Source of the DNA: Candidatus Butyricicoccus avistercoris
Lineage (GTDB): Bacteria; Bacillota; Clostridia; Oscillospirales; Butyricicoccaceae
Direction: 5' to 3'
Length of the DNA: 64,000 nt
NCBI GenBank assembly: GCA_019113005.1
Contig: DXIE01000028.1
Coordinates: 62,001 to 126,000, forward strand
The notes beneath the pieces were generated by a model. It searched no databases and was not told the DNA's origin. It worked only from the letters and a program-made list of their open reading frames with translations. Positions 8,192-17,049 of the stretch are shown in pieces. Each line of letters begins with the position of its first letter. Positions within the stretch are counted from its first letter, which is position 1. The position numbers were made by a program, and so were the translations under genes.

Positions 8192-8929
8192 TTAAAATAA
8201 AGTTTTATAAAAATCCAAACTTGCAAACCCTCGTGCCAAATGATACAGCATATATTGCTCACAAATTATAGAAAGCTGATTTAAACTATCTTGTCCGAGA
8301 GTAAAAGCAAATATTTTTTCTTTTGATAATATATATTTCATAGCCTCATATGTTCCAGAGCTTAAAGCGACAAAATCACCTTTTCCTATGCGATTTTTAC
8401 AGCTTTCATCTAATACAACACCTTCACGCACAGAAAAATAAACTTGACCATTTATAGGTTTTAAACATGCACCACATACAGACAAATCGGGTGCAAAACC
8501 ACAAATAGCCATAATTTTAAGTTCAAAAGCCGCTTTTACTAGCTTTTGCTCTCTGCTTTGCTCTGAAATTGCTCTTAAAGTATATAAAATAAGCTTCGTA
8601 ATCTGTGGATGATTTTCAATGCTTTCTGTTAAAGCCATAGCACATTCTGCAAAATAACAGCTAAGGGCATAAATTTCTACATCTTGAGTTACACCCCAAA
8701 AGGAATGTATAAGCATAGCATCATTTAGAGTATATTTATCATTTTTTTGATATAAAGTGAACTCACTAAAGCAAAAAATCCTTATTGCTGCGGATAATTT
8801 GCTGTTTCTTGCATTTTTGCATAGCACTTCTATTTTCATGCCTTGTTCAGTAAGTACGGTTATGTAACGATTCGCTTCACCGAAGTTGGTTTCACGAATC
8901 ACAAGCCCTTTAATTTTTTGATGCTGCAT
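8192..8929 (-). CDS. recO: DNA repair protein RecO
   Basis: RecO, with RecR, loads RecA on SSB-coated single-stranded DNA during gap repair. The 245-residue protein shows the N-terminal OB-fold beginning KIKGLVIRETNFGEANRYITVLT, a helical middle part, and the C-terminal half with the cysteine-containing segment CGFAPDLSVCGAC, which may bind zinc. A GGAGAG ribosome site precedes the ATG. The start overlaps the end of a small yqzL-like gene by 20 bases. Confidence 0.93.
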   Translation of the reverse strand: MQHQKIKGLVIRETNFGEANRYITVLTEQGMKIEVLCKNARNSKLSAAIRIFCFSEFTLYQKNDKYTLNDAMLIHSFWGVTQDVEIYALSCYFAECAMALTESIENHPQITKLILYTLRAISEQSREQKLVKAAFELKIMAICGFAPDLSVCGACLKPINGQVYFSVREGVVLDESCKNRIGKGDFVALSSGTYEAMKYILSKEKIFAFTLGQDSLNQLSIICEQYMLYHLARGFASLDFYKTLF

Positions 8930-9023
8930 TTTTCTCTCCGTATGTGTTTATCTTACAATATTTTATATAATCCTGTATTGCACCTGTTTTTAAAAATTTA
9001 TCCCAAGCCATTTGTGCATGCAT
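8910..9023 (-). CDS. yqzL: YqzL-like small protein between era and recO
   Basis: A short open frame of 37 codons fills most of the gap between era and recO. It begins with ATG at 9021-9023, preceded by GAAAGGTAGGTG, and contains the segment MAWDKFLKTGAIQDYIKY, which resembles the YqzL family (a Trp-rich start followed by FxKTGxIxxY). In Bacillus yqzL occupies exactly this position, between era and recO. The last 20 bases overlap recO, suggesting coupled translation. Its function is unknown in any organism. The call rests on position plus this one motif. Confidence 0.75.
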   Translation of the reverse strand: MHAQMAWDKFLKTGAIQDYIKYCKINTYGEKNAASKN

Positions 9024-9094
9024 AAATGACACACCTACCTTTCAAATGATAGTATGTGCATATATGGACTTTTAACCACAGACAAAAACAGACT

Positions 9095-9991
9095 TTATTG
9101 GTCCTCGTAACCAAAATTACGCATTTGATAAGTGTTGTTTCTCCAGTCCTCTTTGACTTTTACCCAAAGCTCTAAGTATATTCTGCAATCAAGGTTTTTT
9201 TCAAGCTCTATTCTTGCAGTTTTACCGATTTTCTTTAACATTTCGCCATTTTTACCGATAATAATACCCTTATGACTGGCTTTTTCACAGTAAATTGTAG
9301 CATTTATTTCAATAAGACCATCTTCACGCTCATTCCAACGTTCAATGCCAACCGCTACGCCATGAGGTACTTCTCTATCAAGCATACGCAGCATTTTTTC
9401 TCTTATCATCTCGGCTGCAAGCACTCTTTCAGGTTGGTCAGACACCATATCTTCTGGGAAAAGTGCAGGACCATCAAGAGCAAACTTGTAAAGCTCATTC
9501 ATTAAAATATCTGTTCCCTTACCTGTTTTTGCAGATACTGGAATAATTGCATCAAAATCATGTTTTTCTGAATATGCGGCTATAATAGCTAAAATTTCCT
9601 CATGTGGCAGAGTATCAATTTTATTTATAACCAAAATTGATGGAATACGATTATTTTTAATCTGTTCAATAAGCTGCTGTTCTGCATGACCTACATTTGC
9701 AACTGGGTCTACAACAAGCACAGCTACATCAACTTCTGCAACCGTATCATTTACCACTTTAACCATAAAATCGCCCAGTCTTGAGCGTGGTTTATGTAGC
9801 CCTGGGGTATCTAGGAATACATATTGACAATCGCCTTTAGTGCAAACACCTGTAATTCTTGTACGAGTTGTCTGAGGTTTATTAGACACAATAGCTACTT
9901 TAAAGCCTACAAGCTTGTTTGTTAGTGTGGATTTACCCACATTTGGTCGACCTACCACAGAAACGACCGCTGTTTTTTTAATTTCTGACAT
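9095..9991 (-). CDS. era: GTPase Era
   Basis: Era is an essential GTPase that binds the 3' end of 16S rRNA and helps assemble the 30S subunit. The 298-residue protein has GTPase motifs G1 GRPNVGKST, G3 DTPG and G4 NKID, and a C-terminal KH domain around HKGIIIGKNGEMLKKIG that binds RNA. Length is normal and a TTGGAG ribosome site lies upstream of the ATG. Its neighbours ybeY and rsmH act on the same rRNA. Confidence 0.98.
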   Translation of the reverse strand: MSEIKKTAVVSVVGRPNVGKSTLTNKLVGFKVAIVSNKPQTTRTRITGVCTKGDCQYVFLDTPGLHKPRSRLGDFMVKVVNDTVAEVDVAVLVVDPVANVGHAEQQLIEQIKNNRIPSILVINKIDTLPHEEILAIIAAYSEKHDFDAIIPVSAKTGKGTDILMNELYKFALDGPALFPEDMVSDQPERVLAAEMIREKMLRMLDREVPHGVAVGIERWNEREDGLIEINATIYCEKASHKGIIIGKNGEMLKKIGKTARIELEKNLDCRIYLELWVKVKEDWRNNTYQMRNFGYEDQ

Positions 9992-10012
9992 ATAATTATT
10001 TTCTCCAATTTT

Positions 10013-10474
10013 CTATTTTTTTAAACCAAATATAAAACCTATTGCAATAGGTACTGATAAAATAGTTAAACCTAATGCCCATAAATGAGTATAAAGCGTG
10101 TGAAACGCTCTAAATAATGCACCACTTGGCACAAAAAACACTATACCGATTATAACACAAAAGGTTGCACATACAAAAACCGCTGCTGCCGCTATATCTT
10201 TTGCCTGTTTTACCGTTTGGTCATAACCTGTTGCCTGCTTATCGCAAAGCCTTTCTATTGCTGTGTTCATAAGCTCGCCCGCCATCATAACCGCAAAGCA
10301 AAGGCATAAAATAGAATATCTAACACTATCTAGCCTGCCTAAAAATGCAAAAAGTGACACATAGCAAGCAGCAGTTAAATGTATTCTGAAATTACGCTCG
10401 GTTATCATGCACATTTTAAGCCCATGAAGTGCATAAGAAAAGCTCTGTCTTAACTTTCTGATTTCCTTATTCAT
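10013..10474 (-). CDS. dgkA: Diacylglycerol/undecaprenol kinase family protein
   Basis: This family phosphorylates diacylglycerol or, in Gram-positives, undecaprenol, recycling the lipid carrier for wall synthesis. The 153-residue membrane protein has an N-terminal amphipathic part, FRIHLTAA, the catalytic segment AGELMNTAIERLCD and the second motif KQAKDIAAAAVF, within three to four membrane segments, plus an extra hydrophobic segment at the C-terminus. It starts three bases after ybeY with no independent ribosome site, so it is probably translationally coupled. The ybeY-dgkA-era order is standard for Firmicutes. Substrate (undecaprenol rather than diacylglycerol) is inferred from the phylum. 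Confidence 0.9.
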   Translation of the reverse strand: MNKEIRKLRQSFSYALHGLKMCMITERNFRIHLTAACYVSLFAFLGRLDSVRYSILCLCFAVMMAGELMNTAIERLCDKQATGYDQTVKQAKDIAAAAVFVCATFCVIIGIVFFVPSGALFRAFHTLYTHLWALGLTILSVPIAIGFIFGLKK

Positions 10475-10477
10475 ATT

Positions 10478-10963
10478 TTAATCACGCACTAAACCAAGGC
10501 TTTTAAGCACTCTTTCCTCATTTTGACGCATTAAAATTCTATCTTCTTCGCCACGCTCATGGTCATAACCCAGTAAATGAAATACAGAATGTACGGTTAA
10601 AAATGCACATTCTCTTGCTGGAGAATGACCATATTCGTTAGCTTGCTCTAAAACTCTGCCATAATTTAAAATCATATCACCAAGCATAACCTTATTTATC
10701 TCTGGGTCTTTTTCAAGTTCTTCTAGTGGCTCACCGTTTTCAAACTCATACATAGGAAAACTAAGCACATCTGTAACAGCATCTTTATCACGGTATTCTG
10801 CATTAAGCTGACGAATATTTTCATCATCTACTATTGTTACATCTATAAATGCATCAAAATCCACTTGTTCAAGCACTTTTTTAGCAGATTTTTCAATAAG
10901 CTCTAATACTTCCTGTTCATTATCAAGCTCAACTTCGGCTGTCACACGAATTATATGCTCCAT
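10478..10963 (-). CDS. ybeY: rRNA maturation RNase YbeY
   Basis: YbeY is a zinc-dependent endoribonuclease that matures the 3' end of 16S rRNA. The metal site HSVFHLLGYDH with three histidines is present near residue 135, preceded by the TDVLSFPMYE substrate-loop segment. The start was placed at the ATG 10961-10963: an in-frame TTG further upstream overlaps the GGAGG ribosome site and cannot be the real start. In most Firmicutes phoH lies directly upstream of ybeY; here phoH is about 47 kb away at 57.4 kb. Confidence 0.95.
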   Translation of the reverse strand: MEHIIRVTAEVELDNEQEVLELIEKSAKKVLEQVDFDAFIDVTIVDDENIRQLNAEYRDKDAVTDVLSFPMYEFENGEPLEELEKDPEINKVMLGDMILNYGRVLEQANEYGHSPARECAFLTVHSVFHLLGYDHERGEEDRILMRQNEERVLKSLGLVRD

Positions 10964-11011
10964 ATAAAAATAATCCTCCAAATCTTAAATAAAAAAGACA
11001 AAATCATTTTA

Positions 11012-13759
11012 TCATATTTCCAGTTTTAAATCACTACCTTGTCTTTTGCGTGTGACTAAAATTTTACGCTCTATTCGGTTTCTAAGCTCGGATACATGAG
11101 AAATAATACCAATTTGTCTGTTATCACCTGCTAAGCTCTCTAAAATACGCATAGCTGTGTCAAGAGATTCAGCATCAAGCGAGCCAAAACCTTCATCTAT
11201 AAACATTGCATCAATTTCAACACCGCCTGCACCAAGCTGAATAACATCGGAAAGCCCCAAAGCAAGAGAAAGTGATGCTTTAAAAGACTCACCGCCCGAA
11301 AGTGTACGCACATTTCTCACCTTGCCTGTGTAAAAATCCATTACATCAAGCTCTAAACCGCCTTGAGCACGTCCATTTATACCGTCTTTACGTCTAACCA
11401 GTTTATATTGTCCAGAAGTCATACGGTAAAAACGTTCATTTGCAGCGGCTACTATCTGTTCAAAATAAAAAGCTAAAATATAGTTCTCAAATGTGAGTTT
11501 TTTTCCCGAAATTTCACCATTTGCGGTATCTGAAAGCCTTTTAAGCATTGTGCAATATTTATCTTGCTTTTCAAGTGCTGCAATTCCATCTTTAATCTTA
11601 TTATAAATAGATTTATTAGTGCTTATTCTGTTAAATCTGTTTTTATGCTCTGTATCAAGCTGCTTTTGCTCGATTTCAAGGCTGTTATATTTATTTTCAA
11701 GTGCTGTTATATCTTGCTCTGGCATTTTTTCAAGCTGCTCTGAAAGCGTCCCAACAAGAGTTGTATATTTAATTTTTTGTTCATTTGCGTTATTTAATGC
11801 AGTTTGTGCGGTTTCAATCTGCTTTTGAAGTTCATCTAGCTTATTTTGTGCATTTAAAAGTGCCTCTTTTGCAAGGATTTGTGAGCTATATCTGGTTTGA
11901 TTTTTTAATGTTTCAAGCTGTGCATTTGCTGAAGATAACTGTGCTGTACAAGTCACAAAATCAGCTTGACATTTTTGTTTATTTTGCTCATTTATGTTCA
12001 GTGCTTTGGTTTTTAACTCCTGCTCATTTTTATAATTTTTAATATCTTCTAGCTTTTTTTCACATTCTTTTATTTTATTTTCACATTCTAAACGCTTGTT
12101 TTGCTCGTCATTATTAGCTTTTTGAAGCTCTACACCTATTTTATCATGGTTTTCACCAAAAAGTTTAACAGCTTGTTTTTCCATCTGCTCTTTTGCAAGC
12201 TCATAAACAGACTTTATCTGTGCAGCCTTTTCGCTTGCTTGTGTCATTTTATTTCGTGCTGTTTCGGCTAATTTTTTAGCATCTTCAAGCTGTTTCTGAC
12301 TTATTGCAGAGTTAGAAAGCGTTGCAGGTTTAGGGTGATGTAATGAACCGCACACAGGACAAGGAGTATTTTCTATTAAATCCTTTGCCAAAATTCCCGC
12401 TTGCTCAGAGAAAAACAACTGCTCATAGTTTAAAAACTTACTGTTTACATCATTATAAACCGCATTTGCATTTTCAAAATCTTTCTTTATTTTTTGATAA
12501 TCTTTATAAGCCTGACATGCCTTTTCATACTGAGTTTGCATTTCATAAAGCTCATTTTTTATATTATCTAGAGATATTTTTATATTTTTTAACTGTTCTA
12601 GCTCTACTGCTGAGTTTTGCAACTCATTTATAAGAGTTTCAAGCTCTGAAAGCCTTTTTTTAAGCATTTCTTGTTCTAAATCAAGCTTTGTCTGCTCGGT
12701 TTTTAGCTGGTTTTGTTTTTCACTAGCTTTTTTTACTTGTATTTGTGCATTTTCAAGTGCTGTATAAATAGGCATTTCATTTTCAAGCTTTGCTATCTCT
12801 GATTTAAGTTTATCACATTCTGGTTGATTTTGCTGTGCATTTTTAAGATTTTGCTCTAAAGTTTCAATCTTTAGCTTTAATAAATCAAGATTTTGCTTTG
12901 CAGACTCATAATCTTTTTTTGTTTTTTCACATTCTTTTGCTTTATCAAGTTTACTTGATAACTGCTCCAACGTCTTTCTTATGACATCAAGATTTATTTG
13001 TGACTGATTATATGCTGTTTCATCATCTTTTATTGATTTTTCTAGTTCATCAGTTAGCGGTTTAAGCGTGTAAATCTCTGCACCATCTCTTAAGGTTTCA
13101 AGCTCTGTCGTATTACATACAATCTGACTAACATATTGCATAACACTTTCTTTTTGCATATCAAGATTTCTTTTTTGCTCTAGAGCTTGTTGTTTTATAT
13201 TTTTCTGAAATAGCTGTATTTTTTCGGTATTAAATATTTTTCTAAATATTCCAGAGCGTTTGACAGTATCAGCAAGCAGTAATTCTAAAAAATCACCTTG
13301 GGCAATCATAACTATTTGAGCGAATTGTTTGCTGTCTATGCCTATAAGCTCGGTTATTGCCGTTGTAACCTGTTTTACACCTGTTAAAACCTTACCATCT
13401 GGGTAAATAAGCGTTGCACTTGCGACTTCTTTTGTAGTTCCGTCACCTCTTGCCTTAGCTCTTTCATATTGTGGTGTACGTTCTACTTTGTAAATCTCGC
13501 CTTTATAAGAAAAAGTTAAACAGACCTCAGTTTTTTGAGTAGGGCTTGCATAATCACTTCTAAGCATAGAGGAATCTCTGACTTTACCGCTTGACTCACC
13601 ATATAAAGCAAATGTTATAGCATCAAAAATTGTGGTTTTACCTGCACCTGTATCACCTGTTACAAGATATAAACCGCTCTCACCAAAACGCTCAAAAGGC
13701 ACTTCTATTTTATCTGCATATGGGCCAAAAGCACTCATAGTTAAATGTAATGGTTTCAA
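11012..13759 (-). CDS. sbcC: DNA repair exonuclease subunit SbcC
   Basis: SbcC is the SMC-like ATPase partner of the SbcD nuclease; the complex opens hairpins and processes DNA ends. The 915-residue protein has an N-terminal ATPase half with Walker A TGDTGAGKTTIFD, two long coiled coils rich in Gln, Lys and Glu, a central zinc hook CPVCG, and the C-terminal half with the signature LSGGES and Walker B IDEGFGSLD. It starts with TTG (13757-13759) behind a strong GGAGGGA site, and begins four bases after the sbcD stop. It ends in TGA followed at once by TAA. Confidence 0.97.
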   Translation of the reverse strand: MKPLHLTMSAFGPYADKIEVPFERFGESGLYLVTGDTGAGKTTIFDAITFALYGESSGKVRDSSMLRSDYASPTQKTEVCLTFSYKGEIYKVERTPQYERAKARGDGTTKEVASATLIYPDGKVLTGVKQVTTAITELIGIDSKQFAQIVMIAQGDFLELLLADTVKRSGIFRKIFNTEKIQLFQKNIKQQALEQKRNLDMQKESVMQYVSQIVCNTTELETLRDGAEIYTLKPLTDELEKSIKDDETAYNQSQINLDVIRKTLEQLSSKLDKAKECEKTKKDYESAKQNLDLLKLKIETLEQNLKNAQQNQPECDKLKSEIAKLENEMPIYTALENAQIQVKKASEKQNQLKTEQTKLDLEQEMLKKRLSELETLINELQNSAVELEQLKNIKISLDNIKNELYEMQTQYEKACQAYKDYQKIKKDFENANAVYNDVNSKFLNYEQLFFSEQAGILAKDLIENTPCPVCGSLHHPKPATLSNSAISQKQLEDAKKLAETARNKMTQASEKAAQIKSVYELAKEQMEKQAVKLFGENHDKIGVELQKANNDEQNKRLECENKIKECEKKLEDIKNYKNEQELKTKALNINEQNKQKCQADFVTCTAQLSSANAQLETLKNQTRYSSQILAKEALLNAQNKLDELQKQIETAQTALNNANEQKIKYTTLVGTLSEQLEKMPEQDITALENKYNSLEIEQKQLDTEHKNRFNRISTNKSIYNKIKDGIAALEKQDKYCTMLKRLSDTANGEISGKKLTFENYILAFYFEQIVAAANERFYRMTSGQYKLVRRKDGINGRAQGGLELDVMDFYTGKVRNVRTLSGGESFKASLSLALGLSDVIQLGAGGVEIDAMFIDEGFGSLDAESLDTAMRILESLAGDNRQIGIISHVSELRNRIERKILVTRKRQGSDLKLEI

Positions 13760-13762
13760 TTT

Positions 13763-14884
13763 TTATCCCTCCTCATTATAAAGCTCAGTATTTTTTAGAA
13801 AATCTATCATTTCACCAGATAACTCTTGTCCATTTTGTGCATCAAAAAAATCTGCAAATAATTTAGGTAAATCAAGCTGATTTTTTGAGATAAACACAGG
13901 TATATCAAGCTGTTTAGTCTGTGAATTTTCAAATTCCACTTGCATTGTGTTTGGATAAACACTTCTTACTTTGCTCATTGCGTCCATTACTGCGTCATCT
14001 GTAAGTGTTATATGCATATAATCGTCTGTTTTTTCTCCCTGTTTAGGTGATAAAATTTCAGCTAAACTGCCTTTTATCTTTCTCATATCACGTTTTGGCT
14101 TTAAAGGAATAAGCTGTATATCTGCTTTACCGTCTGCATCAAGTTCTATAATTGGTACAGATTTTTTGTGATTTACCTCTGAAAAAGAGTATTTAAGCGG
14201 TGAACCAGAATATCTCACATGGTCATAGCCTATTTTTTGAGCACCATGTATATGGCCAAGTGCCACATAATTAAAATCCTTAATTAAATCTACATCTATG
14301 CCGCCAAGAGTGCCAACAGATAACACTTCCGAGTCACATTGCTCTGGTTTTTCACCTCTGTAAGTTACAAACTGATGTGCAATAAGTACCTTGCGATTAT
14401 TATTTATTTGTGTATTTTCAAGTACGGTTTTAACTGTATCTGTTTCGTTTTCTACATTTTCATAATATCTTCTAACCTGTGCAGGGCGTAAAAATGGCAT
14501 TAACACAAAATCTATTTTGCCATATTCATCATCTATTGCAACCGTTTTAAGTGTTGAGTCGTAAACAGGAGATACATAAACACCCGATTTTTCAAAAATA
14601 TTTACACCAAAGGCTAATCTTTCATCTGAGTCATGGTTTCCCGAAATAATAAAGCATTTCACATTTAACTTATTTAATTTTGTTAAAAAATCATCTAACA
14701 GGCACACTGCTTCCTGTGGTGGTATCTGTCTGTCGTATACATCACCCGCTATAATAACTGCCTTTACATTATTTTCATTTACTATTTGTATAATTTTATC
14801 TAAAATATACTTTTGGTCATCTATCATTGATATTTCATTTACACGTTTACCTAAATGTAAATCCCCTAAATGTATAAATTTCAT
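13763..14884 (-). CDS. sbcD: DNA repair exonuclease subunit SbcD
   Basis: SbcD is the metallophosphoesterase nuclease of the SbcCD (Mre11-Rad50-like) complex. Metal-binding motifs DLHLGK, GDVYDR, GNHDSDE and ALGHIHG appear in order over the first 230 residues, followed by a C-terminal capping region; total length 373. It is the first gene of the sbcD-sbcC pair and is divergent from recQ, sharing a 138-base control region. Confidence 0.96.
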   Translation of the reverse strand: MKFIHLGDLHLGKRVNEISMIDDQKYILDKIIQIVNENNVKAVIIAGDVYDRQIPPQEAVCLLDDFLTKLNKLNVKCFIISGNHDSDERLAFGVNIFEKSGVYVSPVYDSTLKTVAIDDEYGKIDFVLMPFLRPAQVRRYYENVENETDTVKTVLENTQINNNRKVLIAHQFVTYRGEKPEQCDSEVLSVGTLGGIDVDLIKDFNYVALGHIHGAQKIGYDHVRYSGSPLKYSFSEVNHKKSVPIIELDADGKADIQLIPLKPKRDMRKIKGSLAEILSPKQGEKTDDYMHITLTDDAVMDAMSKVRSVYPNTMQVEFENSQTKQLDIPVFISKNQLDLPKLFADFFDAQNGQELSGEMIDFLKNTELYNEEG

Positions 14885-14955
14885 AATAAATAAACCTCAC
14901 AATTTGAAATATATCTTTATTGTATCACAAAATTACAGTATATGTATAAAAACCT

Positions 14956-14984
14956 TTGCATAACTTACAAATCACAGATATAAT
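14956..14984 (+). promoter_or_regulatory. Promoter of recQ
   Basis: TTGCAT (14956-14961) and TATAAT (14979-14984) are spaced by 17 bases, some 40 bases before the recQ start. A clear partner promoter for sbcD was not identified; TACAAT on the other strand is possible. Confidence 0.7.
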
Positions 14985-15022
14985 ATAGGTAATACATATT
15001 TTCTAAGGAGTGTTTTTGCTTT

Positions 15023-17035
15023 ATGTCTACACCTGAGCAGGTTCTAAAACAGCATTTTGGTTATTCTTCTTTTAGAGGACAGCAAAAAAAACTTATAGAT
15101 GCCTTGCTTGACGGTCAAGACGTATTAGCTGTTATGCCAACTGGTGCTGGTAAGTCTATTTGTTATCAAATTCCTTCGCTTTTGGTTTCTGGACTTACTA
15201 TTGTTATTTCCCCGCTTATTTCTCTTATGAAAGACCAAGTGGGTGCATTAAATAACAATGGCATACCAGCAGCATATTTAAGCAGCACTCTATCTATTGA
15301 AGAGCGAAAAACCGTTTTTGCAATGGCATATACAGGTAAATTAAAGTTACTATATGTATCTCCTGAAAGACTTTTAGCTGATGGGTTAATAAATTTATGC
15401 CAAAACATTAAAATAAATTATGTTGCAGTTGATGAGGCTCACTGTATTTCTCAGTGGGGACAGGATTTTAGACCAAGTTATAGTAAAATACATGAGTTTT
15501 TGCAGTCACTTCCTGAGCGTCCTCCTGTCGGTGCTTTTACAGCTACGGCTACACGCACTGTAAGACAAGATATTATAAAGTTTTTAGAACTTAAAAATCC
15601 TCTTTGTGTGGTTTCTGGTTTTGATAGACCTAATCTAACTTTTATAACCGAACAACCTCGTGATAAATTTGAGCATCTTGTAACACTTTTAAATGAACGT
15701 CATTTTAAAAGTGGCATTGTTTACTGTACAACCAGAAAAATGGTTGATGAGCTTTATGAAAAATTATCTATTCGAGGGTTTAAGGTAGGCTCTTACCATG
15801 CAGGCATGAACCCTGATGATAGAAAATCCGAACAAGATACATTTTTATTTGGTGACACTAAAATAATGATTGCCACCAATGCTTTTGGCATGGGCATTGA
15901 TAAACCTGATGTTGGCTTTGTTATACACTATCAAATGCCACAAAGCATGGAAAGCTATTATCAAGAAGCTGGTCGAGCTGGTAGAGATGGCAATAAAGCC
16001 GATTGCATACTACTTTTTGAACCAAAAGATGTTAAAATTTGCGAATTTTTAATAAATCATAGTCATGAGGATAATGATGAATTAGATGACAAAACAAGAC
16101 TTGCTTTAAGAAAACGAGAGCTAAAAAAACTTGAAGTTATGACCGAATATTCAACAACTAACAAATGTTTAAGACATTTTATCCTTGATTATTTCGGTGA
16201 AAACTCGGAAAACAACTGCATGAACTGTTCAAACTGCTCTGCTCATTTTACAAATGAAGATGCAACTGTTGATGCACAAAAAGTTGTCTCCTGTGTTTTT
16301 AGACTTGCACAGCGTAAAAGGACTCTTGGAAAAACAACAATATCTGAAATTCTTAAAGGCATAGAAAGTGAACGTATTTTACAAAATGATTTTAATTCAC
16401 TTTCAACCTTTGGCATAATGCATAATTCATCTTTAAAGCATATTTATCGTGTTATTGACGCTCTTATAAATGATGGATATTTAGAGCTAGAAAAAAATTC
16501 TTATCCAGTTATCAAACTTTGCAAAAAATCTGGTGAAATTGTATGTGATAAAAAACCATTTTTCTTACATTCTCCAAAGGATAACTATGCTCTTAAATAT
16601 AATTCCCTTTATGAAAAATTACGCTCTATCCGTGCGTATATTTGTGCTAAAACCAATATAAAACCAGAAGATGTAGTTTCAGATATGGCACTTGAAGAGC
16701 TTTGCAATAAACTTCCTGAAAGCACAGACAAAATGCGTCAAATACCAGAAATTTCTGATAAGCAAATAAACCTATATGGCGAAATTTTTCTAAAATATAT
16801 AATGCCATATGTTTCAAAACCAAAGCAAGAAATATCTAAAACTATTGAAAATGCTCAGAAAATTTCATCAAATAGCTCAGTTATTTCCAATCCTTGGACA
16901 AGACAAGAAGATAACTTGCTAAAAGAATTTTCATTAAATAAAATTCCTGTATCTGAGATTTCAAATGCTATTAATAGACCCATTAGCATGGTCATTGCAA
17001 GAATGAAACTATTATGTTTACCAATTACTAGATAA
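15023..17035 (+). CDS. recQ: ATP-dependent DNA helicase RecQ
   Basis: RecQ unwinds DNA 3' to 5' in recombinational repair. Residues 1-330 form the helicase core (FGYSSFRGQQ, Walker A MPTGAGKS, DEAH box VDEAHCISQWGQDFR, FTATAT, motif VI YYQEAGRAGRDG). A zinc-binding region follows (CLRHFILDYFG...CMNCSNC), then winged-helix and HRDC-like regions (LYEKLRSIRAYIC). The last ~45 residues, from WTRQEDNLLKEF, look like an additional helix-turn-helix segment. An AAGGAG site lies upstream of the ATG. A cyclase gene begins 14 bases downstream. Confidence 0.97.
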   Translation: MSTPEQVLKQHFGYSSFRGQQKKLIDALLDGQDVLAVMPTGAGKSICYQIPSLLVSGLTIVISPLISLMKDQVGALNNNGIPAAYLSSTLSIEERKTVFAMAYTGKLKLLYVSPERLLADGLINLCQNIKINYVAVDEAHCISQWGQDFRPSYSKIHEFLQSLPERPPVGAFTATATRTVRQDIIKFLELKNPLCVVSGFDRPNLTFITEQPRDKFEHLVTLLNERHFKSGIVYCTTRKMVDELYEKLSIRGFKVGSYHAGMNPDDRKSEQDTFLFGDTKIMIATNAFGMGIDKPDVGFVIHYQMPQSMESYYQEAGRAGRDGNKADCILLFEPKDVKICEFLINHSHEDNDELDDKTRLALRKRELKKLEVMTEYSTTNKCLRHFILDYFGENSENNCMNCSNCSAHFTNEDATVDAQKVVSCVFRLAQRKRTLGKTTISEILKGIESERILQNDFNSLSTFGIMHNSSLKHIYRVIDALINDGYLELEKNSYPVIKLCKKSGEIVCDKKPFFLHSPKDNYALKYNSLYEKLRSIRAYICAKTNIKPEDVVSDMALEELCNKLPESTDKMRQIPEISDKQINLYGEIFLKYIMPYVSKPKQEISKTIENAQKISSNSSVISNPWTRQEDNLLKEFSLNKIPVSEISNAINRPISMVIARMKLLCLPITR

Positions 17036-17049
17036 TGAAATGTTAAAAA

